Position numbers and translations under genes: made by a program. A stretch of DNA of 64,000 nt, taken from NCBI RefSeq assembly GCF_036417845.1, contig NC_089984.1, forward strand, positions 2,480,001 to 2,544,000. The letters run 5' to 3'. Shown here in pieces: positions 35,512 to 48,253 of this stretch. Positions within the stretch are counted from its first letter, which is position 1, and each line of letters starts with the position of its first letter. This DNA is from Apteryx mantelli (taxonomy: Eukaryota > Chordata > Aves > Apterygiformes > Apterygidae). The notes below the pieces were generated by a model. The model searched no databases. It had not been told where the DNA came from and worked only from the letters and a program-made list of their open reading frames with translations.

Positions 35512-36375
35512 CACATGCAAAACAGTCTCTACACACGAAATTTCACTTCTTCTAATTTATTGCCAGTTAACATAATTTTAATTACTGATTCAGGTATTGA
35601 GACATGAGGACATAGACAATTAAGCAAACACTTAGGGAAACACCTTTCTTCCCTCTTCCCCAGGCTCAACTTCAGTCTTGTCTCAGCTCTCCTAGTTTTC
35701 GCCGCACATAACACTCAGTCCCTCCCAATTTCTTTAGTGAGGCAAAGGCTGGGGTTGTGTGCATAATGGTTTCTTTCTGCTGCTCCTTGTTTCTCACTCT
35801 TCCTCCATTGCTCTTTGCATTTTACTGCTCGTCTGCTCTGGCGTGGGTCCCCCCCGGGCCGTAGTCTCTTTGGGGCTGCCCCTGCTCTGCCATGGGTTCC
35901 TCCACAAGCTGCAGTCCCCTCAGAGATGTCCCTGCTCCAGCGCAGGTTCCTCCATGGGCTACAGTCCTTCAGGGGGTGTGCCTGCTTTGGCATGACATAT
36001 CCAAAGGCTGCAGTCCCCTCAGAGGCATACCTCCTCTAGCATGGAGTGCCTCCTTCCAACAGTGCATCTCCAGTCTTCTCCCTAACAATGTCCCCTTCCA
36101 CGTGTCTTCTTTTTGTGTCTCCTCCTGTGTCTCCTCTCACTTCTATTCCTGTGTCTCGTGCCCCTAGCAGCTACTGCCCTTTCTTAAATATATGTGAGCA
36201 AAGGTGCCATATGCCCCTTTGGCTGGTTGAAATTCTGGAAGCGGTATGTTGTTTTCATCTGTTTCAGAGATGGCTGGAACTGGCTGTGTCTGGCACAGGG
36301 CAGTTCGTGACCTCCCACACAGGGCATCCCTGAAGTCCCCTGCTACCAAAACCTTGAAGTTTATGCCCACTACAC
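35512..36375. mobile_element. Insert within CR1 F, LTR-like with ~50-bp tandem units
   Basis: Separates two halves of CR1 F. It contains about five diverged units of ~50 bases (35830-36060), each with CCTGCTCTGCCATGGGTTCC- and GCTGCAGTCCCCTCAG-like blocks. Such units resemble those seen in avian retroviral LTRs. Ends and target duplication are not clear. Confidence 0.4.
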
Positions 36376-37267
36376 CATGGGAGATGGTTCTGGAGAGGAG
36401 AGAGTTCCAGGAGAGCTGGTGGATTTTCAAGGATCACCTTCTCCAAGCTCAAAAAGAGTTCATCCCCACATACAGGAAGCCAAACAAAGGTGTCAGGAGG
36501 CCTGCATGGATGGACATGGAGCTCCTGACTAAACTGAGAGATAAAAAGGAAGTGTACAAGTGAAAGCAGGGTCAGGTGACCCGAGAAGAGTATAGAGACA
36601 CTGTCCAAGCACACAGGGATGAGGTTAGGAAAGCTGAAGGCCACCTGTGAGGCTTGTGAAGGACAACAAGAAAGACTTCTACAGGTACATCAGCAGCAAA
36701 AAGAAGCCTAGAGAAAATGTGGGCCTGCTGCTGAATGGGAATGAGGACCTGGTGACAAAGGACACAGAAAAGACTGAAGTACACAATACCTTCTTTACTG
36801 CAGTCTTTACTAGTAAGATTTGCCTTTAGGAGTCGCAGGCTCCTGAGACCAGTGGGGAAGTCTGGAGCAAGGAAGTTCAAGGTCCTTCTTGGTGGAGAAG
36901 TGCTGAGGGAGTTGCCCAATGTCACTGCGAGGCCACTCTCAATTACCTTTGAAAGGTCATGGTGATCGGGGAGGTTCCTGAGGACTCGAAGAAAGCAAAT
37001 GTTACTGCTGTCTTCAAGAAGGGAAAGAAACAGGATCTGGGGAACTACAGCCTCACCTCGATCTCTAGGAAGCTGATGGAGCAAATAATCCTGGAAACCA
37101 TTTCCAAATACTTGAAAGACAAGAAGGGGATCAGGAGCAGTCAGTATGGGTTTAGAAGGGGGAAACTGTGCTTAACCAGCCTGATAGCCCTCTACAGTGA
37201 AACAACTGGCTCGGTGGATGAAAAGAGAGCAGTGGATGTTGTTCTAACTTGACTTCAGCAAGGCTAA

Positions 37268-37818
37268 ACTGGAGGCCAATTTCCCTGGACTTGCTCCAGT
37301 ATGTCCCTGTCTCTCTTGTCCTGGGGAGCCCAGCACTGAATACAGCACTCCAGATGTGGTCTCAGCAGTGCTGATCAAAGCGGAAGGATTACCTCCCTTG
37401 ACCTGCTGGCAAAGTTCTTCCTGATGCAGTCCAGAATGCTGTTGACCTTCTTTGCCGCAAAGGCACATTGCTGGTTCGTGTTATACTTGTTGTCCACCAG
37501 GACTCCAGGCCCTTCTCTGCAAAGCTGCATTCCAGTCAGTCAGCTCCCAGCCCATCCTGGTGCATGGTGTTATTCCTCCTCACGTGCAGGACTTTGCTTT
37601 TCATTTTGCTGAACTTCATGAGGTTCCTGTTGGCCCATTTCTCCAACCTGTCGAGGTCCCTGTGAGTAGCAGTGCAACCATCTTGTGTGTCAGTCACTCC
37701 TCCCAGTTTTGTGTTGTCTGCAAATTTGCTGAGGATTCACTCTGTCCTATCATCCAGGTCATAATTAAATTGTTTCATATTCTATTTGTACTCTATTGGC
37801 CCCAGTAGCAAACCCTGG
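37268..37818 (-). mobile_element. Internally inverted segment of CR1 F
   Basis: The RT C-terminal part reads on the minus strand here ([29 protein letters not shown]-equivalent, TTGCCAGCAGGTCAAGGGAG). CR1 on both sides reads plus. The segment between the DFSKAFD and GVPQG motifs is missing at one junction. Confidence 0.8.
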
Positions 37819-38270
37819 AATGCAACGAAGATGATTAAGGCATTCAAGCACCTGTCATAGGAAGAGCGGCTGAGAGAACAGGGAGTGTTTAACCTGGAGA
37901 AGAGAAGGCTCAGGGGCAATCTTATCAATGTGTGTATGAATACCTGATGGAGGGGAGTAAAGAAGATGGAGCTAGATTCTTCTCAGTGGTATCCAGTGAC
38001 AGGACAAGAAGCAATGGGCACAATTTGAAATACAAGAAATTCAAATTAAACACAGGAAAAAACTTTTTTACAGTCAGAGTGGTCAAACGCTGGGATAGGT
38101 TGCCTAGAGAGGCTGTGGAGACTTCATCCTTGGGCATGTTCAAAACCTGACTGGACGAGGTCCTGAGCAACCTGCTCTAGTTGACCCTGCTTTGAGCAGA
38201 GGGATTGGACTAGATGATCTCCAGAGGTCCCTTCCAACCTATACTATTCTGTGATTTGGTGATTCTGTGA

Positions 38271-41200
38271 CCCTCCTCCCCTGCCCCCCCCCCCCAAAAA
38301 AAATACCCATTAACACATCCACACAAACAAGAGGCAATTACACCAAGCAAAAGTAACCTCTGAAGAATTAATGTATCACAGACTCATTTTGATATGGTAT
38401 GAAAATATTTGAAATATAAATAATCTGAGGTCCAGAAAAGTCCTGATGAATGTAAGACAAAATTAAACTGACAGTGCATTTGGGACAGCTGGTCCCCAGA
38501 CATTGTTAAAAAAATCCCAGCTCAGTTCTCTACAAGTTTATTAAGAATAAATCTGGAATCCAGTCCTTGAAGGGAAAAGGGCTCTGACAATGCAAATTGA
38601 TCCGCATTCATTGTCACAAGGTATGGACAAGCTTTAACAAGATAGGAGCATTACTACATCATCTACCAGAAAAGCCATGCTATTTTCAATTTCTGGCAAC
38701 TGCTCTGTGGTTTGATTATTCAGCAGTAAAAGAGCAGAGAGGAAGAGGAAGACAAAATCCAGCAGCTTTCAAAAGACATGAAAGAGGGGTGTCACCTGGC
38801 AGTGAAATGCAGACACAAACGTTTTTGTATGACTGTTCATCACTGTGTGGACTAGGTATCACAGTGGTTGAAAGGGACTGAACCACCCTACACAAACTGA
38901 CTCCCTGAAGAGTCTAAAGGTGCAGCATGGTCCACTTCCCCACAACCTCTTCTTCCCACAGACAACCGCAATCTCAGGAACAAATTTGGTACTGATCATG
39001 ATTCAAGCAATAGGACGATTTATCTATGCCAGGCCAGTTTTCCTTGCACACAAATGTGAATGTTGGGTTGTCTTGCCAACCATTTGATTTGGAACATCTA
39101 ATTGTCAGCTCAAGTTCAGCAGGTGGGGTTTTGCTGTAGTTTCCATCTGAGCTACTCATTGTGTCCCCTTCGAATCCATTAGAGAGAAACAGGTGCTTCT
39201 GGGGAGAAATTTGTCTCTTCCCAAGGTGTTTTAGACAGATGAAGTAGCTCATTCAATTACATGTGGGACGTTGCTGTCTCTCCACAACATTCAGTTGACT
39301 ATTTCAAATGTAACTCCTGGAAGTTAAGCAAGAAGAGTACCACACCACGTGGTTGAAAGGCAGCTCCAATTTTCCCCTACCAGCTACACGGGTGGGCCGT
39401 CACCTACACTCTGCCACTGAGTACCATTCTTGAAATGAACTCCTCTCCTTTCTCAGCTTGCAACAAACCATCCCTCTCTGTTCACTACCTCCATCCACTT
39501 TTATGATTCTCCTCCCCTCCTCCCTTTTCCATAGCTGTTTCTTCTCCAGCTCAAAGACTTCGGAGACCGAGCATTAATGTCCCCTTCAGCCACATGGTTA
39601 GTAGCCTTCTCCATGGCCCAGTACTTCTGATCACAGACGCCTTTGTCTTTGGCCTCAAAAGCTGCAGTTTTTTCCCATTCATTTCCTCCTCAAAGGCCAT
39701 TTCAAGGAGCATTTTCTGAGCTTCTGACATGGAGAGCACCAATTCCCCTCACCATCATAGGAAACCTAACTGAATGCATTCATTTTAAAGGTCCTTCATG
39801 GACTACAGATTGCTATGGGAGACGGAGGCTGCAGAGTCGCCACTACAAGACTGTGAGAAAGCCTTAGAGCTTTAGGCCCTGAAAAGGGCCAGGAAACCAA
39901 TGTCTCCAGGGAAGGGGAAAGGGCTGGTCTGCCGCTTGGGCCATTTCCAGCTGTGGGATTCTCAGGCTTCTTTATGCCATGGTCAGCAGCTGGATGTCTT
40001 CCCGTCTCCCCTTGCCCCCACTTGTTTTGTTTTGTTTTGTTTTGTTTTGTTTTGTTGGGTTTTTTTAACCATCAGTGCCAGCCTTCAGTATCACTTTGTT
40101 AGATGATCAAACTAACAGTTTTGTACCCTTCCCCAGGCTGTTCCTTGCACTTGGGCATATCAGTCCTATACTACCTCATAACTGCATTATTGTCTTCCCG
40201 CAAGTGTCAAGTTCCTCTTTTACCAGGATGTTAATAAACTTCCCTTCCTTTGCACCCTCCTCCAGCTTGAGAGCAGTTACAGAGCCACAATGAGTCTATT
40301 TCCTCGGTACACCACCTGTCTGTACCCAGGTCTTTTTTTTTTCTTCCGTCCCTATAAGGCTGTTAACATGGAGTTAGCATAGAGATACTACCTCAGAGCC
40401 ATTGCATATCCATTTTCAAGGACTGTTCTGTTTAAAGCCTCTCTGTGAGGGGAAGTGCTCATACACTTACCTCAGTGCAAATGCTTGGTTAACGTTTCAA
40501 TTAAATTAAATTAAAATGGTTACTGTTAAATTAAAGTGGTTAATGTTTCAATTAAAGGTAATTTGCCTGTATCACGTGGCTGTGTTTACACCCTTGCATT
40601 GCAAGGCTGTCTTTTACATCATCTTCAGCAACAGTCAGATAACCTGTAGCCACCACACCTCTGCTTCCTGGATAATCACTGAAGTGGCAGTTGCTTTATT
40701 GCTCAGCATACACAAGAGGAATGCATTCACGCAAAGTTTATCTTCCCCCACATATTACATTCCACACAACTCCTTAGGTGCAGGTGGCACTAAGGTGCAG
40801 AAAAGGGAAAGCAGTATGTCACCTTGCAGCCCACACTGACAGTCCACAAAAGGTCTTTCCAGGAACTGCTAGGGGGAATCTTGTCTGCAATGGATCTTGG
40901 CTTGAGATTCAGGGGATATGAGGCTTACTTACATTTTAAGTGCAAAACCGCAATATGGTAGGTCAGCAGCAGATCTTGTGGAGTAACTTGCTAAGCAGAT
41001 AAACACCAGTAACATGGATAGCTGGAATGCCAACACCAAGCAGCAGCAAGTTCTGCAGCAATAAGTGCAAGAGCTGTGCTTCTGAACCAGCAGCAGTTTT
41101 ACAAGGCTGACTGGGTTCCTCCCAAGCTTATGGACACTAGATGAGGGTCAAATCCCATCTGCTTTATCAACAAAGTTGTGTTGGTACAGTCACCAGGACT

Positions 41201-42279
41201 GCATGCAAGAGAGTTAATCATGCAGTATTGACTGCACAATCAGGGATTGTTGAGTTCTCTAGCAGATCATCCAGGCCAGGCAGGACATCCTAGAGGGCAC
41301 CAGGCCCAGCCTGGGAAGCAAATCAGCCAGGCTGTGCCTGGATCTCAGAGTCACATTCATATTTGAAACCATTCATCAAAAGGTTGGACAGGTGTTTTGC
41401 AGGATGGGGGGGGATCCTTTGCTGTTGATTTTGTCATTATCTTAGAATAAAGCTCCTGACCCACAGGGCACAGGGTTATTCCTGCTCTGTGAGGTGGCAT
41501 TGGACAGTTCTTAAATCATCAGCTCAAATTTTGTGATAAATAAGGGGGTTATGCACACAGCCTTTTCAGAATTTTCATCCTGAAAAAGTTTCAGAGAGGG
41601 TGTCTCCAGTTCTGCCTCATGTGATTTTTATATGACCCACATTCAACTCCAGTCTCACCAACGTGCATGCTGTAGAAGCAGAGTCATGTTGCCAGAAGGG
41701 CCTAACCACTGTACAGTCCTCCTCTTTCCCTTTCTGACTGAGTATTTAATCACTCTCTGTAAAGTGGAACAGCTCCAGGAAAGGCTTGGTGAAGGGTGCG
41801 TCTGCATCGGTTCACATGCCGCAGTATGCTGCAAGTGCTAACTATGTTGGATCTGTAGGGACGAGCCTGCTTCAGCTCGGGAGCCACAGCACTCTGCGTG
41901 TTGCTGGCCTCTACCTCCAAGGCAAGCATGCACACATAATGTCTTTAGCCCCCATGGCTGGGTCCCTCTGCCCTGACTTTGGAGTGGCTGGTTTGGATCT
42001 TCCCTCAGGCACAAGGGGGACTTAAAAGCTGTATCTCCAGCAACCCAGGGAAGTAGTGACTGTCAGCTGTGCAAGGACAGGTATGTACAGCTCAAATGGG
42101 CACCTCTGGTTTACATCAAGGAAAAACTGATTTCCACCCCAGATCTCCCTACTATCTCTCTCTCTCTCTCTCTCTCTGGAGGGGTGAGCTTTAGGCACTT
42201 AAATTGGTCCTAAATGTTTTTGCATAGTAGCTAGTTGCTCAAATTTACTTAATTTTGTAGGTAAATCTACAGAATGAGA
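38271..42279. other. Non-CR1 part of the left arm, no gene recognised
   Basis: About 4 kb between the two CR1s of the arm. Two open frames on the minus strand (38974-39252, about 92 codons ending ..DQYQICS; 39551-39742) recur in the other arm. I cannot assign either to a family and they lack splice or start context. A (TTTTG)6 run lies at 40023-40055 and (CT)11 at about 42156-42177. Confidence 0.5.
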
Positions 42280-45200
42280 ACCACTCGTGATTGTTCAGCT
42301 CCAAGGACTGAAGGTCTCAGCAAAACTCCAGATGTCCTTGCCCTCTGGACACAATTCTTAAATGAGGCAAGGGAAGTAACAGGGACAACAGGCCCTGTGC
42401 CTTGCAGGAACACCCGGAAGAAGCGGTGGGTGATTGTTGTGGAGGACTCCCTGCTGCAGGGGACGGAGGCACCTATCTGCCGACCTGACCTCTTGTCTAG
42501 AGAGGTTTGTTGCCTGCCAGGGGCTCGTATATGAGATATCATAGAAAGAGTGCCAAGGCTTGTCCACTCGTCAGACTATTACCCTCTGCTGCTCTTCCAT
42601 GTGGGCACTAATGACACCAAGGGCAAATTGGAGACCATCAAACAGGATTTCAGAGCTCTGGGGATGGTGGTCAAGGGTCTGGGAGCCCAGGTCATCTTCT
42701 CCTCAATCCTGCCAGTGAGGGGGATGGATGAGAGGAGGAGGAGGAGACAGACTTTCCAAGTTAATAACTGGCTGCGCTGCTGGTGTCGGCAACAGGGTTT
42801 TGGTTTCTACGACCATGGGACCCTGTTTGAAGATCGACAACTGATGGCGAGAGATGGGATCCACCTCACTAAGTGGGGCATGCGTGTCTTTGCCAACAGG
42901 TTGGCCAACCTGGTAAGGAGGGCTTTAAACTAGGAAAGATGGGGGAAGGGGAGAGTTATAGTGACAGGGTAGCTGGCAAAACACAGCTCAAGTCGGGATG
43001 CCTCCAGCGGGTGCATGCAGCCAGGGAAGTGCGCATGGGACATGGCTATGGAGGATCCTCTTGTATCCCTCCTGGGAAACCTGCATGCTCGATCACCACT
43101 CTGAAATGCCTGTACACCAATGCACGCAGCATGAGGAATAAACAGGAAGAACTAGAGATGTGTGTGCGGTCACAGGGCTGTGATCTCATTGCAATTACAG
43201 AGACACGGTGGGATAGCTCGCATGACTGGAGTGCTGTCATGGATGGCTACATGCTTTTTAGGAAAGACAGGCCAGGAGAGCGAGGTGGTGGAGTTGCTCT
43301 TTATGTGAGAGAGCAACTAGAATGCATTGAGCTCTGCCTAGGTGTGGATGAAGAGCGAGTTGAGAGCTTATGGGTAAGGATTAAAGGGCAGGCTAGCATG
43401 GGTGACACTGTTGTGGGTGTTTACTACAGGCCACCTGATCAGGAAGAGGAAGTCAATGAAGCCTTCTACAGACAGCTGGAAGTAGCCTCACGATCCCAGG
43501 CCCTGGTTCTCATGGGGGACTTCAACCACCCTGATATCTGCTGGAGAGACAAGACAGCTAGGCACAAACAGTCCTGGAGGTTCCTGTAGAGCATTGGTGA
43601 CAACTTCTTGACACAGGTGGTGGAGGAGCCAACAAGGAGAGGTGTGCTGCTGGACCTCGTACTAACAAACAAAGAAGGACTGGTGGAAGATGTGAAGGCT
43701 GGCGGCAGCCTTGGCTGCAGTGACCATGAGATGGTGGAGTTCAGGATCCTGCGAGGGGGAGGCAGGGCAACAAGTAGGATCGCAACCCTTGACTTCAGGA
43801 GAGCAAACTTTGGCCTCTTCAGGGACCTACTCGGAGGAATCCCATGGGTTAGGGCCCTAGAAGGAAGGGGGTTCAAGAGAGCTGGTTAATATTCAAGCAT
43901 CACTTCCTCCAAGCTCAAGATCGGAGCATCCCTATGAGTAGGAAGTCAAGCAAAGGAGGCAGATGACTTGCATGGATGAGCAAGGAGCTCCTGGCAAAAC
44001 TCAGCCTTCCTCGTCGCATCCCTGCATACTCTGACAACGTGTCTGCCTGTCCCCCTTTCCACTTTCTGTATACTTCCTTCTTCTGGTTAAGGCCCATTTG
44101 GAGTTAAATCTGGCGAAAGATGTCAAGGACAACAAGAAGGGCTTCTTCAAATACATCAGTAGCAAAAGGAAGACAAGGGAAAATGCGGGCCCGTTGCTGA
44201 ATGGGGTGGGTGCCCTGGTGACGAAGGATGCAGAGAAGGCAGAGTTACTGAATGCCGCCTTTGCTTCAGTCTTTACTGCTCAGGCCAGCCCTCAGGAGCC
44301 CCAGATCCTGGAGGCAAGAGAGAACGTCTGGAGAGAGGAAGACTTTCCCTTGGTCGAGGAGGATCGGGCTAGAGATGATTTAAGCAAACTTGACACCCAC
44401 AAATCCATGGGCCCTGATGGGATGCACCCATGAGTGCTGAGGGAGCTGGCGGACGTTATTGCTAAGCCACTCTCCATCATCTTTGAAAGGTCATGGAGAA
44501 CAGGAGAGGTGCCTGAGTACTGGAAGAGAGCCAATGTCACCCCAGTCTTCAAAAAGGGCAAGAAGGAGGACCCAGGGAACTACAGGCCAGTCAGCCTCAC
44601 CTCCATCCCTGGGAAGGTGATGGAGCAGCTCATCCTGGAAGCCATCTCCAAGCATGTGGAGGACAAGAAGGTGATCAGGAGTAGTCAGCATGGCTTCACC
44701 AAGGGGAAATCATGCCTAACCAATCGGATAGCCTTCTATGATGGAATGACTGGCTGGGTAGATGAGGGGAGAGCAGTGGATGTTGTCTCCCTTGACTTCA
44801 GCAAGGCTTTTGACACTGTCTCCCATAGCATCCTCATAGACAAGCTCAGGAAGTGTGGGTTAGATGAGCGGGCAGTGAGGTGCATTGAGAACTGGCTGAA
44901 TGGCAGAGCTCAGAGAGTTGTGATCAGTGGCACAGAGTCTAGTTGGAGGCCTGTAGCTAGCGGTGTCCCCCAGGGGTCAGTACTGGGTCCAGTCTTGTTC
45001 AACTTCTTCATCAATGACCTGGATGAAGGGACAGAGTGCACCCTCAGCAAGTTTGCTGATGATACAAAACTGGGAGGAGTGGCTGATACCCCAGAGGGCT
45101 GTGATGCCATTCAAAGAGACTTGGACAGGCTGGAGAGGTGGGCGGAGAGGAACCTCATGAAGTTCAACAAAGGGAAGTGCAGGGTCCTGCACCTGGGGAG

Positions 45201-45936
45201 GAATAACCCCATGCACCAGTACTGGTTGGGGGTTGACCTGCTGGAAAGCAGCTCTGCCGAGAAGGACCTGGGAGTGCTGGTGGACAACAAGTTAAGCAGG
45301 AGCCAGCAATGTGCCCTTGTGGCTAAGAAGGCCAATGGTATCCTGGGGTGCATCAGGAAGAGTATTGCCAGCAGGTCAAGGGAGGTTATTCTCCCCCTCT
45401 ACTCAGCCCTGGTGAGGCCCCATCTGGAGTACTGCGTCCAGTTCTGGGCTCCCCAGTACAAGAGGGATGTGGCACTACTGGAGCAAGTCCAGCGAAGGGC
45501 CACAAAGATGATTAGGGGACTGGAGCATCTCTCCTATGAGGAAAGGCTGAGAGAGCTTGGCCTGTTTAGCTTGGAGAAGAGAAGGCTGAGAGGAGATCTT
45601 ATCAACGTGTACAAGTATCTGAAGGGAGGGTGTTGAGAGGATGGGACCAGACTCTTTTCAGTGGTGCCGAGCGACAGGACGCGAGGAAATGGGCACAAAC
45701 TGAATCACAGGAAGTTCCATCTGAACATGAGGAAAAACTTCTTCACTGTGAGGCTGACAGAGCACTGGAACAGGTTGCCCAGGGAGGTGGTGGAGTCTCC
45801 TTCTCTGGAGATATTCAAAACGCGCCTGGATGCAATCCTGTGCAATGTGCTCTAGGTGACCCTGCTTGAGCAGGGGGGTTGGACTAGATGATCTCCAGAG
45901 GCCCCTTCCAACCTCAGCGATTCTGTGATTCTGTGT
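42280..45936 (+). mobile_element. CR1 LINE copy B, nearly full length
   Basis: ORF1 C-terminal esterase part at 42290-42933: VIVVEDSLLQGTEAPI, LLLFHVGTNDT, LMARDGIHLTKWGMRVFANR. ORF2 endonuclease follows from about 43100: YTNARSMRNKQEELE, ITETRWDSS, MGDFNHPDICW, CSDHEMVEF. RT is at 44434-45636 with [32 protein letters not shown] and FADDTKLGG intact. Defects: stop at 43587, the 86-bp inversion at 44003-44088, TGA at 44431 and TGA at 45634. The tail with ATTCTGTG ends about 45936. The 5' end is not precisely placed. The part up to 44297 lies in the inverted-repeat arm. Confidence 0.95.
44003..44088 (-). repeat. 86-bp micro-inversion inside CR1 B ORF2
   Basis: Between the endonuclease and RT the coding sequence flips: on the minus strand it reads QKKEVYRKWKGGQ, the normal CR1 linker after ELLAKL. 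Restoring it joins ELLAKL on one side and AHLELNLAKD on the other. AGCCTT and AAGGC at the borders are short inverted matches. Confidence 0.85.
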
Positions 45937-47341
45937 TGTCCTTTCCTGGGCCTGTGATAGCATTGCCTATCTGTTTATTTTATGGAAGCTTTCCCCCTCT
46001 TTCTCTATCCACGCAGTTGTCTCTATGTCTGTCTGGTTAATTTGGAATTAAAAGTTGTAGAAATCTGAAGCTGTAGCAATGTATGGGAATGTGACAAAAA
46101 CCTGAAACCTCCACCTATCTGGGGAGGTTCTCACACTCAGGTCCTCACACTGCCCATCAAAGTTGTCCTGTGTCCTTTTTACAAATTCAGCAATCCTGTT
46201 AATATTGTTTCTTACCACCAGTAGATTGTTCCACACCACTCAAAAGTTGGGAATCTCATGGGAAGTGTGTCTTTTTTTGCCAGAGCTCCCATTATTCAAT
46301 CGGTGCAAGACTTTCTAGTTGCAGCTCTCTCCTGACAGCTCTTGTTTTCTTGAGGGAGATAGATAGATAGAAAGACGGATAGGTGCAAAAGGGTGTTAAA
46401 ACAACCTGATTGCTAAAATGATGTTCTTGGTAATTTCTTGGGCAATTTCTTGATGTTCTTGGGCAAAAAAATGAAACCAACTGCAAGAGCAACTCAGGAA
46501 ACAGACATGTCAGGGGCATATCAGGCAGCAGTGGAATCATACCCCGTTATACACTCTGGGCACACTGGGACACCCTGTGTCCAGGAAACCATCTCTCCCC
46601 CCCCACCACCCCGAAAGCTGATTTGATGAAATGAATCTTGTTAGACTTTGGATAGCCTAGAAAATGATTTTGGGTGCTTGGCCTTGCAAGAGAGATTTAG
46701 CAGTCAAATTATAAGGGTCACAGGAGCCCAAAGCAGAGAATGCCTGGATTTTTGCTGGGTGCTTTGGATCCACTGAAAATACAAATCATATTAAAGCAAA
46801 ATAAGGAATGCCTTTGCTTACTCTTAGATAATGGAGGTTTGAGTCACTGACACTTCTTCTGTTAGCATAGACATTCCCACACTGGTCTGATTCCCAGTGG
46901 TGCACAGGGAGGTATGAAACACTTTACCACTGGGGCATCATGCAAGCCACAGCTCTTAATTATGTAGCTGAGGCACTGGTATCCTGCACCCATACCAACT
47001 GGCCTCAGAAAAATAAGGACTGAGATTTTTATCAGGTTTATCTAGTGTGGTATCAGGCAATGCTGTGCCTCTGGTTACCACACTCCTGTAGATCCTTCTC
47101 TTTGCTTTTTATTCTGCTGATGCTCTCAAATGAGTCAAGGGCTACTCAGGAAACACTCATCCCTTGAGTGGTCCTGAGACCCACAAGTCAAACTCCCACT
47201 CTGCATCTTACTAATGAAACTGGGAAATATTATGGGGTGGAGTACAATGCAAAAAAAGTTCATTGTGTCTATCAATATGTCAAGATAAATCTACCAGTGA
47301 GCAAAACGCTCCAGTTTTCTTCATGGTGGTGTAGTTGATTT

Positions 47342-47490
47342 GAAAAGAAGAGAAGAGAAGAGAAGAGAAGAGAAGAGAAGAGAAGAGAAGAGAAGAGAAG
47401 AGAAGAGAGAAGAGAAAAAAGAAAAGAAAAGAAAAGAAAAGAAAAGAAAAGAAAAGAAAAGAAAAGAAGAAAAGAAGAAAAGAAAAGAGA
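47342..47490 (+). repeat. 149-base pure purine tract
   Basis: (GAGAA)n then (AAAAG)n, all purines on the plus strand, directly followed by a T/C run. Strong H-DNA (triplex) potential. The lysine/glutamate-rich open frame across it is spurious. Confidence 0.95.
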
Positions 47491-48209
47491 TTTTTTTCTC
47501 TCTTAGCATCATCCATATAAATGTCACATCTTCTGGATAGGAGTGAGGGTTTGAAGAACTAAACTTACCAAGGCTAATTGAACAGATTTTGCCATGCACA
47601 CTCTTGGGGCTCTTTTGGAGCCAGCAGTGCCTCAGTCAGTATTTGAAAAAACCTTGTGTGCTCCCCTTCAGGAAGTGGTTAGCATGTTTTTTAAAAGCAA
47701 GGGGGATTTTGTCTTGCATAGTGTGATTTAGTCCTACATTTTAACCACAGTATCCTGCTTCAAGCAGGCGGCATCTTGCAGCTTGTGAGAGAAAAGTCAG
47801 CTGGGGAATGTGTGTGTTGGGGTCTTTTCGACTGCCAACCAAACTGCTACATTATCAGTCTATCAAACCATACCACAGTATTTCCTGTTGGCCTTTTCCC
47901 AGTATCAGTGAATAGAAAATAAACACCCCATTCTCTCATCTTCTGAGGGGTGTGCTTTCATTCCTCATGCTCTTATCGACCCATCTCTTAACTGATTTCT
48001 CTTTGGATGCATCTCTGTTTTTGCTATGATCCACAATTTTGAGCTTGAGTCACCTGCAAAGGGCACGAATAATTAAAATTCATTCAAACCCCATGGGGCA
48101 AGAATTCTTAGCCTTCCTGAAGCCTCTTAAATGTGCCAAAGAGGTCGTTTCTTTCCCTGTGGAAAGTCCAACGGGGAAAAAAAAAACAAAAAAAACCAAA
48201 GAACAAAAA

Positions 48210-48210
<1 letters not shown>

Positions 48211-48251
<41 letters not shown>
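48211..48251 (+). repeat. (CA)n microsatellite
   Basis: About 20 CA units after an A-rich stretch. Confidence 0.95.

Positions 48252-48253
<2 letters not shown>

Larger units (their letters stand above)
35374..38270 (+). mobile_element. CR1 LINE copy F, old, interrupted and internally inverted
   Basis: Endonuclease remnant (CNDHEMVEFRILRG) at 35388-35511, a foreign insert at about 35512-36375, then ORF2 again: FKKGKKQDLGNYSLTSISRK and GFRRGKLCLTSLIALY up to 37262. The next ~550 bases (37268-37818) are CR1 in the opposite orientation, and 37819-38270 returns to plus through the tail. In the 36540-36650 part the region inverted in copies A, B and C is in its normal order. Many stops; dead. Confidence 0.88.
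36568..44297 (+). repeat. Left arm of a giant inverted repeat (at least 7.7 kb)
   Basis: Reverse complement of 56266-64000. Coordinates pair with a constant sum of 100563 from 44297 outward to the (TTTTG)n at 40023, and 100568 beyond it. The only length difference is one 5-base unit there (6 here, 7 in the other arm). A possible base difference lies at the poly-C/poly-A tract near 38290. The inner end is inside CR1 B, where the first mismatch is at 44298. The outer end is beyond the window for the partner arm. Confidence 0.95.

Noticed and set aside
38974-39252. 92-codon open frame (minus; mirrored at 61316-61594), considered as a lectin-like exon
   Set aside because: Contains several Cys but no C-type lectin WIGL/WND-like motifs, and I could not place splice sites; left as unassigned.
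43915-44097. Minus-strand 60-codon open frame in CR1 B (and counterparts in A and C) as a separate gene
   Set aside because: It is the inverted CR1 ORF2 linker plus antisense CR1, explained by the micro-inversion.
47280-47599. Lys/Glu-rich or Ser/Phe/Leu-rich open frames
   Set aside because: Direct translation of the purine microsatellite.
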